Shown here one piece after another: positions 41,901 through 57,100 of a DNA stretch of 64,000 bases. The notes beneath the pieces were generated by a model, which had not been told where the DNA came from, ran no database searches, and was given only the letters and a program-made list of their open reading frames with translations. Position 1 is the stretch's first letter. Every line of letters begins with the position of its first letter. Made by a program: the position numbers and the translations under genes. Source of the stretch: Rallus limicola (lineage: Eukaryota; Chordata; Aves; Gruiformes; Rallidae); assembly GCA_022605955.1 (NCBI GenBank), contig JAKCOZ010000041.1, positions 1,820,001-1,884,000 of the forward strand, given 5' to 3'.

Positions 41901-44900
41901 TGCTGCCTGTGGAGGCACTTGGTACTCGGTGCTTCTGGCTGTACAAAACCTGCCCTTGCTCTTATAGACAGAATTTCTTGTTTTGTGTGGTCACCTTTGC
42001 TGATGTGGAGCCTGGAGGAAGGGCCTGGGCTTCGTTGGGGTTGAGAACCTCCTCCCTCACTTGTTGTTGCATTCCCATGAACAAAAGCTTTTGGCAGTAT
42101 TACAAGTTTTCCTGAGGGCAGGAAAAACTCCTGACTTTTATTTTTATTCCCTTCTTTTATACTTTTCAATCTCCTTTCTGCTACATGACTGGTGTGCTCA
42201 TCAGTCCCGTGTCAGTTGCTGTCCTTCTATACCCATTTTGATTTATGAGGTGCAGGTGATTGCTTCTTCAAGGGAGGCAGAGCCCTTCTGACTCCACTTC
42301 TTCCCCCTCCCCTCTCTTACCTGGATGTATTTTAAGCACTGTTTGATACTTGGCCTGACCCAATTCCAATCTACTTAAGACCCTGTTGCGTGTCAGCTGT
42401 AGATTGATGTTGATGTCTCCTGTACAGTACATCATGGAACTGACCTTCACCCAAGCTGCAAAAGGTGTTAACAAGGAGATTGTGGTGAACATCACTGACT
42501 CCTGCGAGCGCTGCGATGGTAAAGGAAACGAACCTGGTACCAAAGCGCAGCGCTGCCACTACTGCAGCGGCACGGGCATGGTGAGTGCTTTTTAAGGCAG
42601 ATTCTGCAGTGATTTTCCTTGTTGGGGTAAGTCAGTTCCTTCCACGGGGAACATCCTTGCTGCAGTCATCAGACTACCTTGGGTGAAGCTGAGTTAATGT
42701 GGACATGATGTTACTGTGCACTAGGAGGACTTCCTTTCTTTTAAGTAAGTGCTCTGCCCAGCTGAAGCACTCACCCTCAGGGCTAGATCATCTGGCATGG
42801 TACATCCAGCAAATAGTCTTTGTAAAATGTAACAGTCTGAAGTTACTTGGGCATTAAATGGGATACTTGGAATGGAAGGGTGAGGGGAGACAATAGCCTA
42901 AGGGTAATCATGAAATAAAAAGATGTGTGAACTAGGACAGCACATTACTTGGAGTGACGATCGAGCTTCAGGCTTTGATTTCTACGCATCAGAATGGATA
43001 CCAGCAGCCCAGTCTGTGACCAGAATATCTTCCTGCACAGAACAGGTGTGGTGGGTCAGAGGAGGCTGAGAGCTCTTCCTGCTGTTTCCTCACGTGCTTC
43101 AGTCTGGTGGGTGGCTGAGTTCAGTCCATAGCTTGGGCTCCGTAGCCTTTCCCTGGGCGCTGGCAATAAATCACACAGACAGATTGTCCTTGGGCTCCTC
43201 AAACTGCAGATGTTTGTAGCCGCTTGTGAAACAGCGCTGCAAGTCCTGCTCACACAGTAAACCCTGGAGATGAAGCGTTACATTCTCTCTCCATGCCAGG
43301 CACTTGCTTGGTGTCATGATGGTTTTCAGCAGAGATGGGAACACAATGGCAGTTGAACCTGATCCAGCTTCTCCCAAGTGGCACTCCTGCTGGGTTTCTG
43401 AGCCCGTTTTCTGCTCCAGCCCTTGTGAAGGGTGTCGCTGTCCTGTCAGGTTATGTGTGCAGCTAGAAGGACTCGGAGGTCCCTGGCAGCATTCTGTAGA
43501 AGTAAAAAGTTCTGGCTCTGTGTGATCTATCTTCTCTTCACCAGGAGACGATAAACACCGGCCCTTTTGTAATGCGATCGACGTGCCGCCGATGCGGCGG
43601 TCGTGGTAGCATCATAACAACGCCATGCGTCATGTGTCGAGGGACTGGGCAAACCAAACAGAAGAAGACAGTGATGGTTCCTGTGCCAGCTGGTTAGTGC
43701 TGTACTTTGCTGCTGCACCCTGTTCAATACCTATAGTTACTTCCTTCCACCTGGCCAACAGCAAGGCATTTGCCTCCAAAGTGTGGCCGGTCCCTGCCAC
43801 GCGAGAGCAACGTAAGAAGTTTTGCTGCAGACAGGTTACCTTGAGAACAAAGCAGGCTGATAGCTTGGCAGTTGAGAGGGCTATAAAGGAGATGAATTTT
43901 CTGGCAATGGATGTAAACGTTTGCTTTGCCCTTCCTGAGCTGAGGTTTTGGTTATTGCATGGATCCTTCTAGATGGCTTTTGAAGAGTGAAAAGGGAGGG
44001 TGGGAATCTTTGTGGCTTTAGCTTGGCTTAGGAAAGTGTTCTGATGGTCTTCCTCACCAGAGAGCATAAAATGAGTGGTGGGGCTGAAGATGGAGAGTGT
44101 TACTATGCTGCCTGCTGGCAGGGCTTGTGCCTCGTGCTCCTGAGTGTGTAGGTGCTGCGGTGCTTTTGGGGACAGCAAGAGTTGTAGGTACCCCAGTAAC
44201 ATGCAGGTTACAACGCATGGTAATGTCCCCTTGGTTTTTTCTGCTTGCAGGTGTTGAGGATGGGCAGACAGTTCGGATGCCTGTGGGGAAGAAAGAGATT
44301 TTCATCACATTCAGGGTATGTATTGTTAGCATTGTTGGCTGTTTTCAGTATTTAAGTTGGTTGCTTGTTCCCTCCACAACTGCCCCAGAAGCCTGACTGA
44401 ATGGGGGATGGAGGAGGAGCCAGTGACCCTCTGAAGCAGCTGAGGTAACATGAGCCACATGAACTTTCTGAGATGGCAGGTCTGCATTGTAACAAGTGGT
44501 GTAACGTTTAGTCTGCTCATGAAGAACCGTGCTGCTTGTTCCAGGATAAGGCCCACAGCAGTGTGCATCAAAATGCAGAGCTGGTTCTTGATACCTTGAA
44601 CCTTTGACCTGGAGATGCAAAGGAGCTGTCTGCTTGCGAGGGTGGGAGTGCTGGGGAGGGCTGCGGGGTGCCTGCGAGAGGCCAGCTGCTCCAGCGGCCT
44701 CCAGATACATGTTCAGTGTTGCTTCAGATGGGTTTCATAGCTGGGGCCCTCTTCTGTCTGCATCCCATCACACACATCTCTCTTAAGGAGAACATTTCTT
44801 TCAGCCCCTTTTTGGCAGAGGATTTAACTCTCTTCCAGCTTGTGAGGCTGCTGCACAGGTGCTTGATTCCCTCTTTTCTCCTGACTTTCCCCTGTTTGCG

Positions 44901-47900
44901 GTACTGGACAAGGCAGCATCACTCTGTCTCCACAGATCATACTGATGGTGATAAATTAATAACAGGATATAGGGAGGGAGGTGCTGAGATAGGAAGCAGG
45001 CATCCCCTAAGCCTTTGGCTAGTTAGGCTTATGTCAAGATCTGTGTGTTTCTAAAAGACCAAACATTAACTCAGCCTTGTTAGCTGTGTGGTTTGTGGCT
45101 GGTAAAGACTGCAGCATTCTGATCAGTTTTCTTCAGAGAGCCTTCAGAGCAGTTTACCATGAGAACTGTGTGCTGGGGTGTTCACTTCTTGTTGGAACTG
45201 CTTGCCTTTCAGGTTCAGAAGAGTTCTGTGTTCAGAAGAAACGGAGCGGACATCCATTCAGACCTCCTTATTTCAATAGCACAGGCTGTTCTGGGGGGCA
45301 CAGCCAGGTGTCAAGGCTTGTATGAGACAATCAGTATCGCGGTAAGTACCACTACGTGGAAGACCTGGGGAGTAAAATCAGTGTAGGACAGCAGAGACTT
45401 CCCCTTTGCAGAAAAGATGGTGCAAATCTCCTGAATCTGCCAGTGTCGCTTTCAGACTCATCAGGGTTGAGCGTCACACCTGCTTGATCACAGAATCACA
45501 AAGTTGGAAAAGACCTTTAAGCTCACCAAGTCCAACCATTCCCATCCTAAGCTGAACCAGATCCCTGAGCACCTCATCTCCCCAGCTGTTAAACACACCC
45601 AGGGAAGGGGACTCAGCCCCTCCCTGGGCAGCCTGGGCCAGGCCCTGACAACTCTGCCAGGGAAGAACTTTGCCCTCCCATCTGCTCTGACCCTGCCTTG
45701 GCCCAGCTTGAGCCCATTGCCCCTTGTCCCAGCTCCTGGCCCCTGGCTGAAGAGACCAGCGCCCACCTCTCTGCACCCTCCTGGCAGGGCAGGGGAGATG
45801 GGGAGAAGGGCTCCCCTCAGCCTCCTCTTCTCCAGGCTCAACACCCCCAGCTCCCTCAGCTGCTCCTCAGAGGATTTGCCCTCCAGTCCCTTCCCCAGCC
45901 TGGTTGCCCTTCTCTGGACTGGCTCCAGGAGCTCCATGTCCTTCTGATGCTGAGGAGCCCAGAACTGGACCCAGCACTGGAGGTGCAGCCTCCCCAGTGC
46001 CCAGTCCAGGGGCACAATCCCCTCCCCAGACCTACTGGCCACACTACTCCTGACACAAGCCAGGATGCCATTGGCTTTCCTGGCTGCCTGGGCACACTGC
46101 TGGCTCCTCTTCAGGCTGCAGTCACCCAACACTCCCAGGTCCTTCTCTGCCTGACAGCTCTCCAGCCAGTCTCCCCCAGCCAGTAGTGCTGCATGGTGGT
46201 GTTATACTCATGTGCAGCACTCTGCACTTGGCTTTGTTACACCTACTCTTGTTGCTGCATAGGGACAGGGGGAGGATGGGCTGGGGTGATAGCTGGACAA
46301 ATCCCAACCGAGTTCTACAGACCATGCAGGGTTCTTTACTTGTTCCTTCAGAAGCTTTTCCCTCATTACCAGCCCAACCTCTCAGTGTGCCCAAGTGCAC
46401 ACATGTACTGGTCTCACCTGGTCTGCTTTGAAGGAGTAATTAACTTTTATAGACACATAATGTAATTGCTCTATAAATGGTGAAAGGAGTAATAAATGTG
46501 ACACCTTTGTGTTTGTAGATACCCCCTGGTATTCAGCCAGACCAGAGAATTCGGATGAGTGGGAAAGGCATTCCCAGGGTTAACAGTTATGGCTATGGAG
46601 ACCACTACATCCACATAAAGATAAAAGTTCCTCAGTAAGTAGAACTCATGCAAGTTGCTGTGAAATCTTCAAACTTTTTCCAAAAAAAAGGTCATTGTGA
46701 AAGTTCCTTACTGCTTTATCTATTAATTTCTCACTCTGCTTTTAATTCTGATGCAAGACAGACTCTTTTTGTGTGTGTTAATACCATTTGGTAACCCAAC
46801 TCTAAAAATCCTCAACCCTGGAAATACCTAAGCAGTTCTTGCCCTGGGGATGCCCCTGGCTATCTGAAATTCTGTTTGGAGGCCAGTCCCATGAATTCAG
46901 TGTTCTGTGGTCTCTCACCTACAGCTCAGAGGAACAGAGCTCCTTGCAGTTGCTTTACAGATTGCTTTGCTGCCCTCTGCTCCTGTGGTGAAGGAAACTT
47001 TTCAGCTTGCACTGCAGCACTGAACAAGGGAGCCCATTTCCTGAGGGCTCCCCAGTGGATGTGTGTTTTTGTTTCAAAGTCCCAGACTGGTGGGGTTTGC
47101 AGGAACCTCTGGAGATCCCCCAGTCCAGCCCCCACTAAGGCAGGATCCCCTTGAGCAGGCTGCACAGGATGGTGTCTCCAGGCAGGTTTGGGGCCTCCCC
47201 AGAGAAGGAGACTCCCCAGCCTCTCTGGGCAGCCTGGCCCAGGGCTCAGGCACCCACAGAGGGAAGGAGTTTTTCCTCATGCTGGGATGGACCTTCCTGT
47301 GTTCCAGTTTGTGCCCAGTGCCCCTTGTCCTGTCACTGGGCACCACTGGGAATAGCCTGGCCCCATCCTCTGGACACCCCCCTTTAGATGCTGGTCAGTG
47401 CTGATGAGATCCCCTTCTCTTCAGAAGAGAAGAGAGCCTTCTCTTCTCCAGGCCCAGCAGCCCCAGCTCCCTCAGCCTTGCCAGGGCAGAGTAGGGCTCC
47501 ACATGGGGTTTCACTGCAGTTTGGTCCAACGCCGTGGGTTGTCTCTCTCCTCTCCCATGGGGCTCACTCTTCGCAGACTGTCTGTTAAGGGCACTGTAGG
47601 GATTCACAGTGTACACCCGGTGGATTGATCTTGTACTTCCAGTAGCTGCCTCCGAGCATATTGCTGGAGAAGGCTAAGGGGGGCTGTAGATACACCTGTC
47701 CCTAAAGACAGCTGTAACCAACACCTCGACCCGCAGGAGGCTGACGGATCGCCAGAGAGCCCTGATGCTGAGCTACGCCGAGGACGAGGCAGATGTGGAC
47801 GGCACGGTGAACGGGGTCACCAACACAGCCTCAGGTAGGGGGGGAGTTAGTGCTCCTGTCTCCTGGAGTTGGTGTGGGAGCACAGAGTGTTTCCCGAGGC

Positions 47901-50010
47901 TTCCTGGGCAGGAAGCTGAGCCATGGTTGCTTTGAGACACAACCTGCCAAGCACGGTGGTTTAGAAATGGTTCTAATAGGATGTTAAAAGGCTGTAGCAC
48001 AAAGCAAGGGGGTAGCCTCTTCCCAGAAGGCTTTCCTCCAGTACTCACTGTGCATGAATGGAGAGTGGGTATTGAGCTACTCCAGGGTCCTGATGAGCTG
48101 TGGGGCGTCTTGCTGTGGTGATGAAAGCCTTCTGCTCCCTGCTTCTGCCCCAGTGCCTTAAATAACTTGTCTGAGTTGCAGAGGTAGAAGAAGAGAATGT
48201 GCTTTGGGCTGGTTTCCTGTGAGAGTGTGCTTCTGACTGCAGCAGGGACGTTCCTCCTTGAAAGCTGAAGAGGAACGCTGCTGCCAGGGCTGCTCTATAA
48301 GCCCTTCTCTCTGCACAGGGGGGCAGAACCTGGGGTAGAAACATTGATCAGTAGACAGCATCTGGCGTGATGGGGGAATTTGAAGTCAGCTGGCAGCTCT
48401 GTGAAGCAGCTCTTTCAGCTCCAGATTACTATTTTGATTCAGCATTTACATCTCTTAAGTTTTGGGAGTGAGGTGTACCCAGGTGCTGTAGCAGCTAGAG
48501 GCAAAACATATGGTAAGACAGTAAGGCAGGAGCTTTGTCTTTTGCTACTGGAAACCCATTTATTCTCTTCTCCTACCAGAACAAGAAACTCCCTGAAGCC
48601 AGCTAGATTTCTTTCTGTGCTTGAAACCAAAGAAGGGCGTTTCTGACTGCGTACAGCTACGCAGAAGTGAGAGTGTTACAAAGCTGCCAGATGATCCCCA
48701 GCTGAAGTTCAGGATGGTGGAAGGCAGTACATATTGATCCGTGTTAGGCTTTCTAGTGCTTTCAGAGCACAGAAGTGAAGTCTCTTCCACTTGGGGGGTG
48801 GGGGGAGTGGGGAGGGAGAGATCTCTTAAGCACAAAACTTCCATTCTAGCTTTTTAAAGATGTTTATGTGCCAAAAGAAATAAAAGTGCTCCCCAAATAG
48901 GATTTTTAACAGGCAAACCTGCTGGTTTGTACCCCACTGAAGCTGCAGTGGGGATTAAAGACAACACCAGTGACTTTACAGCATAGAGACTGGCTGCTGC
49001 TGAGAGTGTGTCCTTCCTCTGGGAAGGAGAAATAACCTGAGTGGATGGGGGTGTGTTCTGCCACGAGTGTTTCATAGCATTGCATCAGCCTGAGTGCAGC
49101 AGTCAGCAGGGGGAGGACGTGTTCTCTGTGTGTAGAACAGCTTGGGGAAGAATTGGAGAGTGTCTTGGTGCTTGTTTTCCTGCAGAAAAAGCAGATTAGT
49201 GAGGAAGCCCCCTTTGTTCTTGTGGTAGCTGCTTCTGGAGGGACAAACAACTTCTCAGGACATGTTTATTACAGGGAAATAATGCTTGTTGCTGCCAGTA
49301 AGATTCCTTATCTGGACATAGTCCTTATGTACTTGTGGCCTTTTTCACTCTAGCCTGAGGTTTTTCTCCTTGGTTACTGTCTGAGCATTGCTTGAAATGA
49401 CCTGAAGCAGGCCCCTGGAATGGTTTAGCACTCCTTTGCTCTAGAGGCTCACAACGACCATGAGACAGGAAGAGAGATGGTTCCAAGGACCACCAATACA
49501 GCTGCTTGTTGTTTTTTCCCCTGTCAAGTCCTGGCTGGCCATGGTCAAGTTGACAGTTTTTAGGGGCAAATTCTCACTTCCAAATGCTTGTTTCCAAAGC
49601 CTGTGGGGGTCCCTGACTTGATTGTGCAGCAGAAGAGTTTCCTTGCCAGTTGGGAGGGCTGGGGAGAGGGGAAATGAACAGTGTTACCTGGGTTCATGCT
49701 CTTTTTCTGCCACTTCTGGGGTCTGGGCTCTCCCGTGCAAGTGGTCTGTACGGTGGGTGACAGGCAGAGATGCCTGTGCATGAGGATGCTGGTAAAACCA
49801 GCTGACTGGACAGTTCCCCGTGTAAAATAACCCTCTCACTTCATCAGAGGTGCTGGCTGCTGGTGGGAGATGTCTCTGACTGCAGCCCTTTGCTGTTTGT
49901 GTCCAGGTGGCAGGGCCACGGCTAGCGCCGCCACAGGCGGGGATAGGCCTGAGGCTGAGGAGAACAAGGAGGGATTCCTTTCCAAACTTAAGAAAATGTT
50001 TAGCTCCTGA
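38911..50010 (+). CDS. DNAJA3: DNAJA3 (Tid1), mitochondrial Hsp40, long isoform, 11 coding exons
   Basis: Exons: 38911-39103, 39266-39387, 39807-39890, 41160-41366, 42428-42580, 43545-43692, 44251-44315, 45213-45341, 46519-46634, 47737-47834, 49907-50010. They join in frame to 472 aa (human 480). An Arg/Ala-rich mitochondrial presequence occupies residues 1 to about 80. The J-domain (about 82-147) has HPD at 111-113. Four zinc-binding CxxCxGxG motifs follow (CERCDGKG 228, CHYCSGTG 245, CRRCGGRG 267, CVMCRGTG 281), then the C-terminal substrate-binding domain. The protein ends [10 protein letters not shown]. It stimulates mitochondrial Hsp70 and supports matrix folding, mtDNA maintenance and apoptosis control. 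Intron 2 uses a GC donor (39388). Exon 11 continues past the stop to a second donor at 50024. Introns contain three CR1 copies. Confidence 0.96.
39388..39389 (+). other. DNAJA3: Non-canonical GC splice donor of DNAJA3 intron 2
   Basis: Exon 2 must end at CAG (39387) to join YYQ to LAKKYHPD in exon 3, and the intron then begins GCACGT. The acceptor is a normal ctttag (39801-39806). No GT nearby preserves the frame. GC-AG introns are a known minor class whose donors otherwise match the CAG|GCAAGT consensus, as this one roughly does. Confidence 0.8.
40497..41068 (+). mobile_element. CR1 LINE fragment in DNAJA3 intron 3
   Basis: Plus-oriented CR1 3' part: ORF2-tail words, then TTGGTGTCCCTGCCTGTGGC, TTCCTTCCAACCCAGACCAG and a degenerate ATTCCATGATTCTATTGTG terminus. 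The reading frame has small breaks. It ends about 90 bp before the exon 4 acceptor. Confidence 0.9.
42581..43544 (+). other. DNAJA3 intron 5
   Basis: AT-richer intron, about 1 kb, with no repeat or exon that I can recognise. Introns 4 (41367-42427) and 7 (44316-45212) are similar and equally featureless. Confidence 0.6.
45487..46240 (-). mobile_element. CR1 LINE fragment in DNAJA3 intron 8
   Basis: Antisense to DNAJA3. The 3' terminus (CACAGAATCACAAAGTTGG as read on plus) is at 45487. Going 5' on the minus strand there is a long open ORF2 tail ([20 protein letters not shown] and [13 protein letters not shown]). The element extends to about 46240, where similarity fades. Confidence 0.9.
47080..47497 (-). 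mobile_element. CR1 LINE fragment in DNAJA3 intron 9
   Basis: Antisense CR1 3' segment. Encoded words on the minus strand include [20 protein letters not shown] and [13 protein letters not shown], characteristic of the CR1 ORF2 tail. The frame is interrupted near 47370. The terminal ATTCTGTG repeats are missing. Confidence 0.87.
47835..49906 (+). other. DNAJA3 intron 10
   Basis: 2.1 kb of moderately AT-rich intron. I see no transposable element and no further coding exon. Its 3' end precedes exon 11, which is skipped in the short isoform. Confidence 0.6.
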
Positions 50011-50189
50011 CACCCCATCCGAGGTAGGAGGGCTCTTGTGTTTTGTTGTCATCTTTTCCCCCACCCTAAGCAGAATTTGTACTTCTTGGGAGGGAGAAGC
50101 AGTAAAAGCACAGCTTTGCTTCTCACTTAGCCTCAGGCCTTCCAGCCATCGGCGTGAAAAGCCCTAGCTTGCCTCCCCTGTGACCTTCC

Positions 50190-50524
50190 AGTCCCTGAAG
50201 GGAGCATACAAACAGGAGGGAATCAGCTTGTTCAGAGGGTAGATAATGGCAGCACAAGGGGGATGGAGTGAAGCTGAAGGAAGGAAGGTTTAAATTAGAT
50301 CTTAGGGGGAAGTTCTTTGCAGAGCGAGTGGTGAGGGGCTGGAACAGGCTGCCCAGAGAGGGGGTGGGTGCCCCATCCCTGGGGTGTTCAAGGCCAGGTT
50401 GGATGGGGCCCTGAGCAACCTTGTGTAGCTCCAGGCCTGGAGGTTGGTGTCCCTGCCTGTGGCAGGGGGTTGGAGCTCTGTGATCCTTGGGGTCCCTTCC
50501 AACCCAGACCAGCTGGGATTATAT
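50190..50524 (+). mobile_element. CR1 LINE fragment in the DNAJA3 terminal intron
   Basis: Plus-oriented 3' fragment, beginning in the ORF2 tail (CAGTCCCTGAAGGGAGCATA) and ending with GGGGTCCCTTCCAACCCAGA and a decayed terminus near 50524. It closely resembles the copy at 40497. It lies between DNAJA3 exon 11 and the alternative last exon. Confidence 0.88.
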
Positions 50525-50958
50525 GTCCTGGAACGAAGAGCCAGGGACTAAATTGCATTGTTGTTGCAGCAAAAATGCAGGGTTAAGCCTGCAGGGCAGT
50601 TGCTGCCCTCCCCTGTGGCTGTTTCCTTGTCCACTCAGTGGCTGTACCCGATCAGAGCATCGAGGCTGCTCCCCTTGGCTTGGGCACTCCTGCTGCCACC
50701 GCAAAGCCTGGGCATGCTGGGAGGCATGGGCCGGTATGCTCAGCCTGAACCCACCCACACCGTGGGCTTAGGGCACTAGGAAGGAATCAGTGTTTGTCAG
50801 GAAGCACAGCAGCCCCCAGGCGTGTGAACAAGCAGTGCTGCAGCTCAGGGTGCCATTCTGGCTGCAGCACTGCTCGCTTGCACAGCCTGCTGGCGTTGGC
50901 CTGCTGTGAGGCTGGTTTGCTCAGGAAACACTCAGTTTCTCTCTTGATTTGACTGCAG

Positions 50959-51320
50959 GGAAGCGTTCAACTGGAAACTAAGAGCCGGCCACAGCAGCTC
51001 CTCTTTGAGTGGGGGATGACTCTTTCCTGGCAGCGGGCTCTGGAGAGCGAAGGAGTTTGTTCAGCAGCACCATGAGAAACCCCAGCTGGGAGAGGCTACA
51101 AACCACTGAGGCACCGGTGATCATCACCATACCCAACCCACCCACCATCCCAGGACACGGGGATGAAGGCAACACGCCAGCTTTGTGGAAGTGCGGCGCT
51201 CTTGTGAGGTTGCTCTGCAGACCCTGCTGCTGCTGGAAGCTAATTTAGGAAAAATTAAAAGTTGAAGTATTATTTAGAATCCAAACCAGGGGAAACACGA
51301 AATAAAAGTTGTCCTTCCCA
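50959..51320 (+). CDS. DNAJA3: DNAJA3 exon 12: short-isoform (Tid1-S) C-terminus plus 3' UTR
   Basis: The acceptor ttgactgcag ends at 50958. If exon 10 (ending TCAG at 47834) joins here, skipping exon 11, the frame reads S-G-KRSTGN and stops at TAA (50979-50981). KRSTGN is the C-terminal tail known for the short human Tid1 isoform. The product would be 445 aa and lacks the [10 protein letters not shown] tail. In the long isoform, exon 11 (to 50023, then gtagga) also splices here, making this exon pure 3' UTR, with the stop only 13 nt before the junction and therefore not an NMD trigger. Only 50959-50981 is coding; the right end is set from the AATAAA at 51301. Confidence 0.85.
51301..51306 (+). 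terminator. DNAJA3: DNAJA3 polyadenylation signal (AATAAA)
   Basis: AATAAA is preceded by ATTAAA at 51253. A further AATAAA at 51961 could serve a longer transcript, which would then overlap the NMRAL1 3' UTR in antisense. Confidence 0.6.
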
Positions 51321-51744
51321 GCACAGAGCGGAGCAGTTCACTGTAGGGAGCCCCAGATGGCTGCTGCTCGCTCAGAGGCCCTTCTGAAGGCTCCGAGTGC
51401 TCAGTGAGCTTATCACTGCTGATCTTCTCCCAGGAGACTTGGTGGGTCGGTGAGTTTTAGTCCCATCTTCATGGCAGTCCTCTTCACTGTCCTGTGTGGG
51501 ACATCTCCCCGGGGCTGGGACTCGTGCTGCCCAGCCACCCTGGCTCCCTCTGCAGCCAGGGGCTTCCTTAGTCCTGCTGATACCCTGCACGAAGAGCAGC
51601 CATGGAATCTGCACTTCACATTGGGTCTCCCTCCTTCCCCCCCCCTCCCCCCCCAAATTAACTACAGTTGAAACACACATGCTGTCGCTTCTGAACGGGT
51701 ACAAGTTTTATCACCGAGCCCTCTGCCAGTTTGGGACAAAGTCT

Positions 51745-51750
51745 TTTATT
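51745..51750 (-). terminator. NMRAL1: NMRAL1 polyadenylation signal (AATAAA)
   Basis: Minus-strand AATAAA, about 1.15 kb after the NMRAL1 stop codon and the first canonical hexamer on that strand. It leaves about 400 bp between the predicted ends of the convergent DNAJA3 and NMRAL1 transcripts. The sequence 51751-52894 would be NMRAL1 3' UTR; no other gene is visible there. Confidence 0.5.
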
Positions 51751-52894
51751 GCATTAGCACAACACCCATAGCATATCCTACGTGTGTGAGAACACAGGGG
51801 AGGTGATGGCTCCTTCCAGGTGGAGTTGAACTCTCGCAGTGAGTATTTTCATGGTTACTTGTAGCCCGCTGTTAGTTATGCTGTGCAGGTACCATCAGCC
51901 CACGTACTAATCCACCAGTTCAACAAAGACATGGAAGTCCTGCCCTTCTTAATCTGCTGAAATAAAGCACGCGCTGCCTCCTGATTCAACTGTCTGTAAA
52001 GTGAGTCTGTATCCATGTAAATAAGAGTGACTTCATAAAGATATTTAACACGTGCTCTGCCTTGCTGCCTTGTCTACTCTTCCAGTGTTGCCTGTCACCC
52101 CTTTTCCCTCCTCCAGGAACAGAAGGAAGGTCTCTGACAAGGAGAAGATGGGCTCAAGTACCTTGCTGGTGACTGCAATTGAAGTGCAGGCAAGGACTGC
52201 CAACCGCAAGAACTCTCTGAGCAGATGGTGGGGCTGGGGAAGGAGCTGTTCTAAGTTAAGCCTTAAATCCTAAGGTTAGACAGGCTTGGAAAGGTTTTAC
52301 TCCGCTCACAAGGGCAGCGACTGAGATGTGAGCTCTGGGAGCCTGTGGCCAGGCTCCAGCAGTGGGTTAAGGTACAGAGCGCCGTCCCCGTGGGCTGCAG
52401 GCTCCAGGCACGCTGCTCTGCCCGCTGGCTGATCTGCAGTGCCTGCACCCGGGCTCCAGGCAGAACCCCCAGGGTTTTCTGTTCGCTTAGAAGCCTGTGC
52501 CAGCGCTGGTTGTGGGCCAGGTCCCTGCGGAGAAGGCACTGCCCTGAGCTACTACGCGTTCAGCCCAGCGAGTGGTGCTGTGTGCTTGGAGCTGCCTGAG
52601 AAAGAGCAATCCTAGGCAAGAGCCACTGCCACCACCTATAACCCTGAAAACACCCAGAATCGCTAAACAAACACCTCCCTAAAGCTAGCGTGCAAAGGTA
52701 GCGCTTCCCCCACCCGCCTGCAGCTGCGCAGCCTTTTGTTCTACTGGAACTGGTCCCAGCCAAGTTGCAGAGGATCCCTGGAGCACCCAGCTCTGCCCAG
52801 GGAGCTAGTGGAAAGGCAGCGTGGTGCAGTGCAGCTCGCCTCCTTGGCTAGTTCCTGCCGCAGAAGCTCAGGAGGAAGAGGAGGGAGGGAAGGG

Positions 52895-56656
<3,762 letters not shown>

Positions 56657-57100
56657 GAGGCGAGGCGGACGGTGCCGGGGTTCTGCTTGGGCGAGACACA
56701 GAGAGGTCGCCACATGGGTGGCTCAGCCCCCGGCCCGGCCCGGCTGGGGCACGGGAGGAGGAACGGGGCGGCTGCCGGGACCGATCGGCGGCCTCGGCGG
56801 GTGCCCAGGGCAGCGCGGAGCCGCGTCTCCTGTCAGAGGAGCGGGCGGCGTCGCGGGCCTCCTTTCCCCTCCCCTCCCCATCTCACCTGGGCTGGGCTGG
56901 GCTGGACCCGGCTCGGCTCGGCTCGGCTCGGCTCGGCTCGGCTCCGTTGGGCTCCGGCCGGTTCTACTCAGCTCGACCCGAGCCTGCTCGGTTGTGTCCC
57001 GGCCTCACCTGTCCGCCCCGCCCCGGCCCCGCCCCCCGCCCCGCCCCTCCCCTCCCCTCCCGCTTCGTCCTCAGTCACTACCCGCCTAAAATCCGCGAGC
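56657..57100. promoter_or_regulatory. NMRAL1 CpG-island promoter, possibly bidirectional
   Basis: CpG-dense, TATA-less sequence upstream of the NMRAL1 ATG, with GC boxes at 57008-57055 and pentanucleotide repeats (see 56910). In mammals this island also starts HMOX2 in the other direction. Here no donor or leader clearly marks a plus-strand transcript, so that half is inference. Confidence 0.55.
56910..56944. repeat. (GGCTC)7 pentanucleotide microsatellite
   Basis: Seven perfect GGCTC units, preceded by three GGCTG units (56890-56904). It lies about 250 bp upstream of the NMRAL1 start codon in its promoter island, so it is probably length-polymorphic. Confidence 0.9.
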
